Positions 14,881 to 23,665 of a stretch of 23,722 nucleotides of DNA are shown here, piece after piece. Numbering within the stretch: position 1 is the first letter of the stretch; the number at the start of each line of letters is the position of its first letter. A program made the translations under genes and the position numbers. The notes under the pieces are model-generated. The model saw nothing but the letters and a program-made list of their open reading frames with translations. It was not told the origin of the DNA and did no database searches. Source of the stretch: a bacterium (lineage in GTDB: Bacteria > Bacteroidota > Bacteroidia > Bacteroidales > Bacteroidaceae); NCBI GenBank assembly GCA_004559785.1, contig SFXD01000028.1:1-23722 (forward strand), in the 5' to 3' direction.

Positions 14881-16122
14881 ATGAAAATCAAGAAATTCTT
14901 CTCAGACAAGAGTATACTTCAGGGGGATGCAGCCGTATGGATGATTTTCCTGCTCCTTTGCATGGTATCAGTCATAGAGGTATACAGCGCCAGCAGCCGC
15001 ATGACCTTCGGCACCGGGCAGTACTGGAGACCCATCGTACAGCATGGCTCGTACATTGGATTGGGAATCCTTGCAGCCTGGGTCATCCACCGCATACCTT
15101 GCAACTATTTCAAGATAGGCGGCACGTTCGTCATGCACCTCATCGCCTATCCCCTGCTGGTATGGGCCTTTTTCGCACCCAAGACCAACGATGCCGCAAG
15201 ATGGGTTGACATGGGCATCATCAAGATGCAGCCAAGCGAGGTTGCCAAGATATCGCTCGTAGTATTCTCTGCCTTCATACTCGCCTCGCTCAGGGACGAG
15301 AAGGGAGCTTCCGGAACGGCGTTCAAGATAGTGGCCGTAGAAGCATTGCTGACCATCATGCTCATAGCCCCCGAGAATGCCTCCACCGCCGGCATACTGT
15401 TTCTCGTCATTCTTGGCATCTGCTTCTTCGCACAGGTACGTACCAAGATACTGGCTTGGATTGTGTGCGCCATAATCGGAGGCGGTGCATTTGCCCTGAC
15501 AGCGGCCAACTCGATACCCGAGGAGACCCTGGTCGAATGGAGAAAGAGCGACTCTAAGCTCCTGCACCGCGCACAGACATGGGTTCATCGTATCACCGAC
15601 AAGAACGAACTGCCGGAGGATCCTGCCAAGTACAACCTCATGGACAACCAGCAGGTGACTCATGCCACGATTGCCGTAGCCACCTGCAACATCGTAGGCA
15701 AGGGTCCTGGAAATTCCGTGCAGCGTGACTTCTTGCCACAGGCTTTCTCTGACTTCATATACGCAATAATCATCGAGGAATTGGGCATCTTCGGGGGTGG
15801 TGGTGTCATGTTCCTCTACCTATTGCTGATGTACAGGGCCATGAAGATTGCAAGCAAGTGCAAGGCGCTGTTCCCCTCGTACCTCGTAATGGGACTTTCC
15901 CTAATGATGGTAGTACAGGCAATGGTCAACATGGCAGTGGCGGTAGGAGCATTCCCCGTCACCGGCCAACCCCTTCCCCTGATAAGTCGCGGAGGTACCA
16001 GCATATTCGTAAATTGTGCCTACATAGGCATGATACTGAGCGTAAGCCGCTCTGCAAAGAAGATAAGCGAGGAAGATACTACAAAGAAGGCACCAGATGG
16101 CGTTGGGAGCGATGGTGACTGA
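14881..16122 (+). CDS. ftsW: Septal peptidoglycan glycosyltransferase FtsW (SEDS family)
   Basis: Polymerises lipid II glycan strands at the septum together with FtsI. The 413-residue protein has about ten membrane segments. Conserved SEDS features are the early SVIEVYSASS (30-39) and AARWVDMGIIKMQPSEVAKI (105-124). Next comes a large extracytoplasmic loop (about 210-300) ending in FSDFIYAIIIEELG (289-302), where Asp291 aligns with the residue essential for SEDS polymerase activity. The final signature is PVTGQPLPLISRGGTS (359-374). The gene lies in the standard position between murD and murG, which favours FtsW over RodA. The C-terminal tail (about 392-413) is charged and cytoplasmic. Confidence 0.95.
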   Translation: MKIKKFFSDKSILQGDAAVWMIFLLLCMVSVIEVYSASSRMTFGTGQYWRPIVQHGSYIGLGILAAWVIHRIPCNYFKIGGTFVMHLIAYPLLVWAFFAPKTNDAARWVDMGIIKMQPSEVAKISLVVFSAFILASLRDEKGASGTAFKIVAVEALLTIMLIAPENASTAGILFLVILGICFFAQVRTKILAWIVCAIIGGGAFALTAANSIPEETLVEWRKSDSKLLHRAQTWVHRITDKNELPEDPAKYNLMDNQQVTHATIAVATCNIVGKGPGNSVQRDFLPQAFSDFIYAIIIEELGIFGGGGVMFLYLLLMYRAMKIASKCKALFPSYLVMGLSLMMVVQAMVNMAVAVGAFPVTGQPLPLISRGGTSIFVNCAYIGMILSVSRSAKKISEEDTTKKAPDGVGSDGD

Positions 16123-16133
16123 TAGGAAACAGA

Positions 16134-17261
16134 ATGAAGGATAAAGGAAACATGGAGAGACTGAAAGTCGTGATAAGCGGTGGAGGCACGGGAGGACACA
16201 TCTTCCCTGCCATAAGCATTGCCAATGCAATAAGGGAATTGGACCCGGAAGCAGACATCCTGTTCGTGGGAGCAGAGGGGAGGATGGAGATGCAGAGAGT
16301 TCCCGCTGCCGGTTATAGAATCATCGGGCTGCCAATACGCGGGCTGATACGTCCACTATGGAAACCCGGCAACATATCCGTACTGCTCGGCTATCTCAGA
16401 AGCAAGAGAATCATAAAGAAAAAACTGTGCGAGTTCGCACCACACGTGGCCGTCGGTGTGGGCGGCTATGCAAGTGCCGCCACCCTGGATGTCGCACACG
16501 CGCTGGGCATCCCATGCCTGATACAGGAGCAGAACAGCTATGCCGGACTAACCAACAAGAGCCTGGCGAGGAAAGCCGACCGCATCTGCGTCGCATACGA
16601 GGGCATGGAGAGATTCTTCCCCAAGGACAAGATAATGCTGACGGGCAACCCCGTTCGCCAGAGCCTGTTGGACAGCGGCGTCACACGCGAGCAGGCAGCA
16701 AGGCAGTTCTGCCTGAGCCCCGAGCAACCTGTCATCTTGCTGATAGGCGGTAGCCTGGGGGCACGCACCATGAACGAGAGCGTACTTGCCAATCTCGACA
16801 GGATAGCCAAATCCAACGTTCAGTTCATCTGGCAAACCGGCAGTTACTACAAGGAGTCGATAGCCAAGTCGCTTGAGGACAAGGGCAAGCCTGCCAACCT
16901 GTACGTAACGGACTTCATCAGCCAAATGGACGAAGCCTACACCTTGGCAGACCTCGTCATCAGCAGGGCCGGAGCCAGCAGCATAAGCGAACTCTGTCTT
17001 TTGGGCAAGCCAAGCATACTGGTGCCAAGTCCCAACGTCGCGGAGGACCATCAGACGCACAACGCCATGGCTCTCGTCAACAGGCAGGCAGCACTGTACG
17101 TTAAGGATTCCGAGGCAAGGCAACGACTCGTCCCTCTGGCACTGGAGACCGTAGCCGACCGCGGACTGCTCGACAAACTCGGCAAGAACGCAGGCAAAAT
17201 GGCATTCAGGAATTCTGCAAGGGTAATTGCAGAGGAAGTGTTGAAACTCGTAAAGGAATAA
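16134..17261 (+). CDS. murG: UDP-GlcNAc:lipid I GlcNAc transferase (lipid II synthesis)
   Basis: Peripheral membrane glycosyltransferase (GT28) that adds GlcNAc to lipid I, forming lipid II, on the cytoplasmic face. With the ATG at 16134 the protein has 375 residues. A second in-frame ATG at 16152 (MERLKVVISGGGTGG) gives a shorter N-terminus that fits other Bacteroidetes MurG as well or better, so the true start may be there. The first glycine-rich loop is SGGGTGGHIFPA (15-26). VGVGGYASAATL and IQEQNSYAGLTN belong to the N-domain. The UDP-GlcNAc-binding C-domain has LIGGSLGARTMN, ISRAGASSISEL and PNVAEDHQTHNA. murC follows after 6 bases. Confidence 0.96.
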   Translation: MKDKGNMERLKVVISGGGTGGHIFPAISIANAIRELDPEADILFVGAEGRMEMQRVPAAGYRIIGLPIRGLIRPLWKPGNISVLLGYLRSKRIIKKKLCEFAPHVAVGVGGYASAATLDVAHALGIPCLIQEQNSYAGLTNKSLARKADRICVAYEGMERFFPKDKIMLTGNPVRQSLLDSGVTREQAARQFCLSPEQPVILLIGGSLGARTMNESVLANLDRIAKSNVQFIWQTGSYYKESIAKSLEDKGKPANLYVTDFISQMDEAYTLADLVISRAGASSISELCLLGKPSILVPSPNVAEDHQTHNAMALVNRQAALYVKDSEARQRLVPLALETVADRGLLDKLGKNAGKMAFRNSARVIAEEVLKLVKE

Positions 17262-17267
17262 TTCTAT

Positions 17268-18647
17268 ATGGAACTGAAAGACATCAAAGCCGTATATTTC
17301 ATAGGCATAGGAGGAATAGGTATGAGTGCGATAGCTCGCTACTTCCTCAAGATAGGAGTCGCCGTGGGAGGGTACGACCGCACAGAAAGCGACCTGACAC
17401 GCAAGTTATGTGAGGAGGGAGCCATGATACACTATGAGGAGAACGCCAACATGATACCAAAGGCTTGCCTCGACCCAGACAACACACTCGTAATCTACAC
17501 CCCTGCGATTCCTTCAGAACATGCCGAACTGCAATATTTCCGCACAGGAGGATTCACCATACAGAAGAGAGCCCAGGTGCTTGGCACGCTCACAAGGGCC
17601 ATGAAGGGCCTGTGCGTGGCAGGCACACACGGCAAGACCACCACTAGCAGCATGGCGGCGCACATACTGCACCAGAGCCACGTCGGCTGCAATGCCTTCC
17701 TCGGGGGAATAACCAAGAACTATGGCACCAACTACATCCTTTCGCACGACAGCGAGTATGTAGTAATAGAGGCCGACGAGTTCGACCGCTCGTTCCACTG
17801 GCTCACGCCATTCGCCAGCGTCATAACTGCCACCGACGCCGACCACCTCGACATCTATGGTACGGAAGAGGCTTACCTCGAAAGCTTCACGAAATACAGC
17901 AGCCTGATAGTGCCTGGCGGCTACCTCATAATACACACGGGACTGAAGATGAAGCCCAACACCCAGCAGACGGTCAAGACCTATACCTACAGCGCCGGCG
18001 AGGGCGACTTCCATGCCGAGAACGTACGCATTGGCGGTGGAGAGATCACGTTCGACCTAATATCGCCTCTGGGCAACATAACCGACATCCGGCTTGGCGT
18101 ACCCGTAATGGTGAACATAGATAACGGCATAGCGGCAATGGCCCTTGCCCAGATAGCGGGAGCCACCGGAGAGGAGATACGCGAGGCAATGGCTTCGTTC
18201 GGTGGCGTGGACAGACGCTTCGATATACACATCAAGACCGACAGGATTACCTACATCAGCGACTACGCCCACCATCCCGAGGAAATCCGCCAGAGCCTGC
18301 TGAGTATCGGAAGGCTCTATGAGGGCAAGCGCATAAAGGTCATCTTCCAGCCCCACCTCTACACCCGCACACGTGATTTCTACCGCGAGTTTGCCAATGC
18401 GCTCTCCTTAGCCGACGACGTGGTGTTGGCAGACATTTACCCCGCACGCGAAGAGCCCATACCGGGAGTGAGCAGTGCCCTGATATACGACAACCTGCGC
18501 CCTGGCATGAAGCGGAGTATGTGCCACAAGGACGATATTCCACGCATAGTTAGGGAAGGAGGATTTGACGTGCTCGTCACGCTCGGTGCCGGCGACATAG
18601 AGACCTACGCCAACGAAATAGAGAACATACTGAAACCATTGACATGA
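17268..18647 (+). CDS. murC: UDP-N-acetylmuramate--L-alanine ligase
   Basis: First Mur ligase of the pathway; adds L-alanine to UDP-MurNAc with ATP. The 459-residue protein opens with VYFIGIGGIGMSAIARYF (9-26), the UDP-binding loop. The ATP P-loop is VAGTHGKTTTSSMAA (117-131), where the His in place of Asn is typical of MurC. Further motifs are EADEFDRSF, TDADHLDIYG, GVDRRFD and SDYAHHPEEI. The closing LVTLGAGDIETYA is also family-typical. The last four bases (ATGA, 18644-18647) are shared with the ftsQ start, so ftsQ is probably translationally coupled. Confidence 0.97.
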   Translation: MELKDIKAVYFIGIGGIGMSAIARYFLKIGVAVGGYDRTESDLTRKLCEEGAMIHYEENANMIPKACLDPDNTLVIYTPAIPSEHAELQYFRTGGFTIQKRAQVLGTLTRAMKGLCVAGTHGKTTTSSMAAHILHQSHVGCNAFLGGITKNYGTNYILSHDSEYVVIEADEFDRSFHWLTPFASVITATDADHLDIYGTEEAYLESFTKYSSLIVPGGYLIIHTGLKMKPNTQQTVKTYTYSAGEGDFHAENVRIGGGEITFDLISPLGNITDIRLGVPVMVNIDNGIAAMALAQIAGATGEEIREAMASFGGVDRRFDIHIKTDRITYISDYAHHPEEIRQSLLSIGRLYEGKRIKVIFQPHLYTRTRDFYREFANALSLADDVVLADIYPAREEPIPGVSSALIYDNLRPGMKRSMCHKDDIPRIVREGGFDVLVTLGAGDIETYANEIENILKPLT

Positions 18648-19387
18648 AGACAGCACTCAAGATTTTCCTGCTCGTAGCCATCTGCGGATACCTCGTCTTC
18701 GCCCTGACGAAACTGGCACGCCCGGCAGAGGAACTAACATGCAAGGCCATAGACATCAGCATTTCCGACAGCCTGTCGCCCGTAAGATTCGTCACCGAGG
18801 AATACGTATACGGCATACTCTCACAGAACAAGGTATATGCCGAGGGGCAGAAACTGAGCAACATACACCTGGACGAGATAGAGCAGATATTGACCGAGGA
18901 CCCATACATACGCACTGCATCGTGCTATTGTACGGCATCCAGCCACCTGTCCATCGACATCACGCCCGAGCAACCCGTACTGCACGTCATGACGGACAAG
19001 GAGGATTATTATCTCGACGTCCAGGGAAGTATCATGCCCATAGGAGACTTCAACATAGACCTTTGCATAGCCACCGGCAACATAAGCAAGCAGTTCGCCA
19101 CGGACTATCTGATAGGACTTGCTTCCTACATCCACGAGAGCGAACTGTGGGACAGCCAGATAGAGCAGATACACGTCAACGACTCTGCCCATGTCGAACT
19201 CTTCCCCAGGGTAGGAGGGCAAACCATAATGCTTGGCACGGTGGACGACTACGAGCGCAAACTGAGGAACCTGGAAGCCTTCTACAAGAAGGGGCTATCC
19301 CTGGTAGGGTGGAACAAGTACACGCAGATTGACCTGTCATACAGGGATCAGGTGATATGCAAGAAAAAAGAAACATCAAAACACTAA
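18644..19387 (+). CDS. ftsQ: Cell division protein FtsQ
   Basis: This 247-residue bitopic protein has a very short cytoplasmic N-terminus, one membrane helix (about 4-23, ALKIFLLVAICGYLVFAL) and a periplasmic region. The periplasmic part begins with a POTRA-like segment: FVTEEYVYGIL (49-59), then IHLDEIEQILTEDPYIRTASCY (74-95). It continues with the beta domain, including IDITPEQPVLHVM. In other bacteria FtsQ bridges early and late divisome proteins by binding FtsB and FtsL. Sequence conservation is low in this family; topology and position between murC and ftsA make the call secure. It shares an ATGA with murC and lies 16 bases ahead of ftsA. Confidence 0.9.
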   Translation: MKTALKIFLLVAICGYLVFALTKLARPAEELTCKAIDISISDSLSPVRFVTEEYVYGILSQNKVYAEGQKLSNIHLDEIEQILTEDPYIRTASCYCTASSHLSIDITPEQPVLHVMTDKEDYYLDVQGSIMPIGDFNIDLCIATGNISKQFATDYLIGLASYIHESELWDSQIEQIHVNDSAHVELFPRVGGQTIMLGTVDDYERKLRNLEAFYKKGLSLVGWNKYTQIDLSYRDQVICKKKETSKH

Positions 19388-19403
19388 GAAACAAAGATAC
19401 AAC

Positions 19404-20792
19404 ATGGGAGCAGAAAAGGACATTATAGTTGCCGTGGAACTAGGTTCGCAGGCAATACGTGCCGTGGCCGGGAGGAGAGAACCAGATGGCACAATGCAAG
19501 TTCTGGCAATAGCCCGGGAAGATGCATCCAACGCAATCCGCAAGGGACTCGTGGACAACATCGACAAGACCACCCAGGCCATTTCGCACGTGGTGAGGAC
19601 ACTCAACGAGAAACTTGGCATATATACTACACGCATCTATGTCGGACTGGCAGGACAGTCCCTGCACACCAAGCTCAACGTCGTACCCTATCAGCTGATA
19701 GAGAAGAGCCAGATTACCGCCGGCATGGTCGACCAGATGATGGAAATCAACAGCGGTGTCGTATACCCCGATTCCAAGATACTCGACGTAGTCCCACAAG
19801 AGTACAAGGTAGGTAATCGCCGCATAGCCGACCCCGTAGGCATGATGAGCGAGAGCCTTGAGGCACACTTCATGAATGTCGTAGCACGCAACTCCCTGAG
19901 CGAGAACATCGAGAGGTGCGTCCGTAATTCTGGCCTCGAGCTCGCCGAACTGCTCATATCCCCCATCTGTCTTGCCGACAGCCTATTGTCGTCCAACGAG
20001 AAGCGCTCGGGATGCGCACTCGTGGACTTCGGGGCAGACACCACCACCATCCTTGTGTACACCAACAATATCCTGCGCCATCTGGCAGTCATCCCCCTTG
20101 GCGGCTCCAACGTCACCAGCGACATCGCCAGCAAGGGCCTGGAGATGGAGGAGGCAGAGGAAATCAAGTTGAAGTATGGGACGGCATTCCTCTCCCCTTC
20201 CACCGAGGAAGCAAAGTCCCACGACATCAAGTTGAGCTTCGGGCGCAGCATCTCGGAGGAGGAACTGCAGGAAATCATCGAGGCACGCTACGAGGAAATA
20301 ATCTTCAATGCAAAGAACCAAATCAAGGACTACAACGACAAGCTGCTCTCAGGCATCATGCTCACCGGAGGCGCAAGCCGTATCAGCGGACTTGTCGAGG
20401 CGTTCACCGGCACCCTGCACTTCGACAAGCAGGTGAGGGTGTCGAAGGCACTTCCGAACAACATAGTCCTCGCCCCCGGAGTCACCATCCCCGAGTCGGA
20501 AAACCTCAACACCCTATTTGCCCTTCTGCTCAAGGGAGACCAGAACTGCATTGGCGAGCCTCCGGTTTCCAAGGAGCCGGAACCAGTACAGGCCACTCTC
20601 GACTTCGAGCAGGACAAGCCCTCGGAAGAAAGCAGCGAGGCTGAAGCAGAGGCCGTCAATCCCGCCAACGCAAAGGAAGCAGAGGCAGAGGATGCGGCAG
20701 AAGAGAAGAAGCCAAAGCCAGGCATCAAGAAAAAGGTACGCAGCCTTTGGAACGTACTCAACCAAATGCTGACCGACCCGGAGGATGAATAG
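19404..20792 (+). CDS. ftsA: Cell division protein FtsA
   Basis: Actin-like ATPase that ties FtsZ filaments to the inner membrane. The 462-residue protein shows phosphate 1 in VAVELGSQAIRAVAG (9-23), the FtsA-specific 1C/SHS2 subdomain (about 80-160), phosphate 2 in ALVDFGADTTTILVY (205-219) and the adenosine motif in IMLTGGASRISGL (318-330). After about residue 385 comes a low-complexity linker rich in E and A. The protein ends with an amphipathic helix, GIKKKVRSLWNVLNQML (440-456), the membrane-targeting sequence. ftsZ follows after 35 bases. The Glu/Ala-rich linker, about 50 residues, is longer than in E. coli (420 residues in total). Confidence 0.96.
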   Translation: MGAEKDIIVAVELGSQAIRAVAGRREPDGTMQVLAIAREDASNAIRKGLVDNIDKTTQAISHVVRTLNEKLGIYTTRIYVGLAGQSLHTKLNVVPYQLIEKSQITAGMVDQMMEINSGVVYPDSKILDVVPQEYKVGNRRIADPVGMMSESLEAHFMNVVARNSLSENIERCVRNSGLELAELLISPICLADSLLSSNEKRSGCALVDFGADTTTILVYTNNILRHLAVIPLGGSNVTSDIASKGLEMEEAEEIKLKYGTAFLSPSTEEAKSHDIKLSFGRSISEEELQEIIEARYEEIIFNAKNQIKDYNDKLLSGIMLTGGASRISGLVEAFTGTLHFDKQVRVSKALPNNIVLAPGVTIPESENLNTLFALLLKGDQNCIGEPPVSKEPEPVQATLDFEQDKPSEESSEAEAEAVNPANAKEAEAEDAAEEKKPKPGIKKKVRSLWNVLNQMLTDPEDE

Positions 20793-20827
20793 CGAATCAC
20801 CACTACCAATACAAAAACACAACGATT

Positions 20828-22138
20828 ATGGCAAACAATAACAATAACGAGTTGAGTCGCACAGGCATTTCGTTCAACTTCCAGACAAACAGCAAACCAA
20901 GTATCATCAAGGTAATCGGAGTTGGTGGAGGTGGAGGCAATGCCGTCAATCACATGTACAAGGAGGGGATACACGACGTGACCTACGTCCTGTGCAACAC
21001 CGACAAGAAAGCCCTGGACGATTCCCCCGTACCCAACCACCTACAGCTTGGCAAGGACGGGCTCGGTGCCGGCAACAAGCCCGAGAAGGCAAAGCAGGCA
21101 GCACTGGAGAGCCTGGAGGACATAAAGGAAATGCTCGACGACGGCACGCGCATGGTATTCATCACCGCCGGCATGGGCGGAGGCACCGGCACGGGAGCAG
21201 CTCCCATCATAGCCCAGTGCGCTAAGGACGCGGGCATACTCACCGTGGGCATCGTCACCATACCATTCAAGTTCGAAGGCAACAAGAAGATTGTCCAGGC
21301 TATAAAGGGCGTGGAGGAGATTTCCAAGCATGTGGATGCCCTGCTCGTCATCAACAACGAGAGACTGAGGGAGATATATCCCGAGCTTACGGTCATCAAC
21401 GCCTTTGCCAAGGCCGACGATACCCTTAGCGTGGCAGCCAAGAGCATTGCCGAGATTATCACCATGCATGGTATCATGAACCTCGACTTCCAGGATGTCA
21501 CCACAGTCCTAAAGGATGGTGGCGTGGCACTGATGAGTACGGGGTACGGAGAGGGAGAGAGGCGCGTCACGAAGGCCATAGAGGAAGCCATGAACAGCCC
21601 TCTGCTCAATAACAACGACATCTTCAACAGCAAGAAGGTACTGCTCAACATCAATTTCTGCAGCGACACGGACAACGACAGCCTCATGATGGAAGAAATG
21701 AATGAGGTGAACGACTTCATGAAGAAATTCCGCAATGACGTCGAGACCAAGTGGGGCTTGGCTACGGACAGTTCGCTGGGCAACAAGGTGAAGATTACCC
21801 TGCTCGCCTCAGGATTCAGCCTCAAGAACGTCCCCGGCGGGCAAGAACTCATTAAGAACAAGACTCTCGACGAAGAAACGAGCGAGGCTGAGCGCGAAGC
21901 CAAGGAAGAGGAACTAATAGGCAACTACTACGGCACCGACGGGAATGCACCCGCAAGGCGGCGCAACATCTACCCCTTCATCTTCAGCGATAACGACCTC
22001 GACAACGACAACATTATAGCCGCCGTGGAGGCTTCGCCCACATATCGCAGGAGCAAGGAGGAGTACAACAAGATAAAGAGCGTCAACACGCAGGGCAGCG
22101 AGGAACCCCTCGACGAGAGCAACGAGCATGACGTCTGA
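20828..22138 (+). CDS. ftsZ: Cell division protein FtsZ
   Basis: Tubulin-like GTPase that forms the division ring. The 436-residue protein has the nucleotide loop VIGVGGGGGNAV (29-40), the tubulin signature GMGGGTGTGAAP (115-126) and the T7 catalytic loop NLDFQDV (218-224) with Asp220 and Asp223. The globular domain ends near 335 (ITLLASGF, 323-330). The linker (about 340-390) is short and charged. The usual C-terminal peptide of the form D-I-P-x-F-L-R is not seen. Instead there is LDNDNIIAAVEASPTYRRSK (391-410), which probably does the same job of binding FtsA in this phylum, followed by an acidic tail. The opening run of Asn after MA is unusual but harmless. Confidence 0.97.
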   Translation: MANNNNNELSRTGISFNFQTNSKPSIIKVIGVGGGGGNAVNHMYKEGIHDVTYVLCNTDKKALDDSPVPNHLQLGKDGLGAGNKPEKAKQAALESLEDIKEMLDDGTRMVFITAGMGGGTGTGAAPIIAQCAKDAGILTVGIVTIPFKFEGNKKIVQAIKGVEEISKHVDALLVINNERLREIYPELTVINAFAKADDTLSVAAKSIAEIITMHGIMNLDFQDVTTVLKDGGVALMSTGYGEGERRVTKAIEEAMNSPLLNNNDIFNSKKVLLNINFCSDTDNDSLMMEEMNEVNDFMKKFRNDVETKWGLATDSSLGNKVKITLLASGFSLKNVPGGQELIKNKTLDEETSEAEREAKEEELIGNYYGTDGNAPARRRNIYPFIFSDNDLDNDNIIAAVEASPTYRRSKEEYNKIKSVNTQGSEEPLDESNEHDV

Positions 22139-22217
22139 CGCCAACCCGTCGCAGCCCTTGCGTTGAGATCACGATTAAACGGAAACATTCATACCAAAGA
22201 AATAATTTATTACCATT

Positions 22218-22667
22218 ATGTTATTTGAACAGATTAGCAGCGACATCATTGCCGCAATGAAAGCCAAGGACAAGGTACGGCTCATGGCCCTGAGGTCGGT
22301 CAAGAAATACTTCATCGAAGCCAAGACAGCACCGGGCGCAAACGACGAACTCCCAGACGAGAAAGCCTTGGCAATAATAGCAAAGCTCGTCAAGCAAGGC
22401 AAGGATACCGCCAGTGTCTACGCCCAACAGTCGCGGCAGGACCTTGCGAAGGAGGAGCTGGACCAAGTGGCCGTCATAGAAGAGTACCTGCCAAAGCAAC
22501 TCTCAGTGGAAGAACTGCGCACCGAAATCAGCTCCTTGATAGAAGAGGTGGGTGCCACCAGCCCCAAGGACATGGGACGCGTAATGGGCATTGCCACCAA
22601 GCGATTGTCAGGCAAGGCTGAAGGCAAGGCGATTAGCGAAATGGTCAAGTCCCTCTTGACCGCCTGA
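22218..22667 (+). CDS. GatB/YqeY domain-containing protein
   Basis: This 149-residue protein matches the stand-alone YqeY family, related to the tail domain of the amidotransferase subunit GatB. Landmarks are MKAKDKVRLMALRSVKKYF (14-32), then LVKQGKDTASVYAQQSR, EEYLPKQLSVEEL, and a C-terminal DMGRVMGIATKRLSGKAEG. It is almost wholly helical. A tRNA-binding or tRNA-amidation-related role has been suggested for the family, but its function is not settled. It follows ftsZ after 79 bases with no terminator visible, so it may be carried by the dcw transcript. A strong hairpin lies downstream. Confidence 0.9.
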   Translation: MLFEQISSDIIAAMKAKDKVRLMALRSVKKYFIEAKTAPGANDELPDEKALAIIAKLVKQGKDTASVYAQQSRQDLAKEELDQVAVIEEYLPKQLSVEELRTEISSLIEEVGATSPKDMGRVMGIATKRLSGKAEGKAISEMVKSLLTA

Positions 22668-22707
22668 CGCCACACTCCAACCTATATATAATATATAAAT
22701 GCAGGAG

Positions 22708-22749
22708 ACGTGCGTTGCTGCCATCCGTAGAGGTGGGGGCAACGCACGT
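22708..22749. terminator. Long hairpin between convergent yqeY and recO
   Basis: An 11-base perfect stem, ACGTGCGTTGC with GCAACGCACGT, encloses a 20-base loop that can itself form a short CCATC/GGTGG stem. It lies 40 bases after the yqeY stop and only 1 base after the recO stop. T runs are lacking on both sides, but AT-rich sequence lies at 22683-22700. It probably works as a bidirectional terminator or 3'-end stabiliser. Confidence 0.55.
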
Positions 22750-22750
22750 G

Positions 22751-23479
22751 CTATGAGAACAGTTCCTTCATAACGTCCAGCGACTTCAGGCGCGGAAATT
22801 CCGGGACGTGCAGGCGATAGTACATTTCCACCATTTCCAGCACCCGCCACCTCTGCTCCCGTGTCAGTTTCAGCAGGTGCATGTTATCCATCGACACCCT
22901 CAGCAGCTTGGACAGGAACGACGTCTCCTCCTCGGTCAGGCAATGCGCACTTCCCTTGCCTACCTCCACCAGTTCCGACTCCTGCATGTCGAACGCATGC
23001 CCCACCTTTACCTTTCGCCCTACGTTGGGGCATATACCCAGGTATTTCGTCATCCTTACGAGCATCACGATGTGGAAGTTCGCCAAGCCGCCGTCGCAGC
23101 CGTCCAGCCTCCACAGGCACGAGCACACGAAGTCGAACAGAGGCTCGTTCTGTGCCTCGCTCCTCAAGGCATGGTACAGGAAGTCAGAAAGGAACAGCAC
23201 AAGCGACCCCTTGACATGATCGTAAGGGATGCTCCCGTATGGCATCCCCTGATGGACATCCCTGATGCGCAGCAACTGGTGGCCTACCCTGTAGTCGTAC
23301 GCCAAATCGACGATGTTCAGGGGCTGCATCATTAGCAATGGGATGCCACGCCTCCTGCCCCTGGGAATCCTCATCACGAAACTCAGGGTACCCCTCAGCC
23401 TCGTATACACATCCACTATCACGCCATCGTCTCCATAGCGCAATTTGTGCAGGACAATGCCAGACGTACTTTCAAGCAT
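22751..23479 (-). CDS. recO: DNA repair protein RecO
   Basis: RecO works with RecF and RecR to load RecA on SSB-coated single strands. The 242-residue protein has an N-terminal OB fold (about 1-80) opening MLESTSGIVLHKLRYGDDG, with VDVYTRLRGTLSFVMR following, and a mostly helical C-terminal half. The frame extends 28 codons upstream as a hydrophobic stretch, but the RecO fold starts at the ATG at 23479-23477, so I chose that. The zinc-binding cysteines of some RecO proteins are not seen as a clean Cys4 cluster. It converges on yqeY. Upstream, AATATTTG (about 23509-23516) preceded by TTG is a weak promoter candidate. Confidence 0.9.
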   Translation of the reverse strand: MLESTSGIVLHKLRYGDDGVIVDVYTRLRGTLSFVMRIPRGRRRGIPLLMMQPLNIVDLAYDYRVGHQLLRIRDVHQGMPYGSIPYDHVKGSLVLFLSDFLYHALRSEAQNEPLFDFVCSCLWRLDGCDGGLANFHIVMLVRMTKYLGICPNVGRKVKVGHAFDMQESELVEVGKGSAHCLTEEETSFLSKLLRVSMDNMHLLKLTREQRWRVLEMVEMYYRLHVPEFPRLKSLDVMKELFS

Positions 23480-23579
23480 GGAAAACAATATTTTTACCCA
23501 TAAAAGTACAAATATTATCGCCAACGGCACGCTCCGGCAACCAATTTTCATGAAAAAGAACATTTTTCCTTAAAAAAAT

Positions 23580-23610
23580 TTTGTCGATCAAGGAAAAACT
23601 CATACCTTTG
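23580..23610 (+). promoter_or_regulatory. Bacteroidetes-type promoter of the tRNA-Glu gene
   Basis: TTTG (23580-23583) is followed by exactly 19 bases and TACCTTTG (23603-23610), the full consensus. The expected start near 23617 leaves a 5' leader of about 50 bases before the mature tRNA. Confidence 0.75.
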
Positions 23611-23665
23611 CACCGCTTAACAGGCAATAAGCCCAAAAGGCATGGCATTTGGATGCCGAAGGTCC

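Noticed and set aside
20983..21924. 313-codon minus-strand frame opposite ftsZ
   Set aside because: Ser/Leu/Met-rich antisense shadow of ftsZ, with no domain.
23480..23563. 28-codon hydrophobic extension of RecO that looks like a membrane anchor
   Set aside because: RecO is cytosolic and the family start MLESTSGIVLH is at 23479; the extension covers the probable promoter region.
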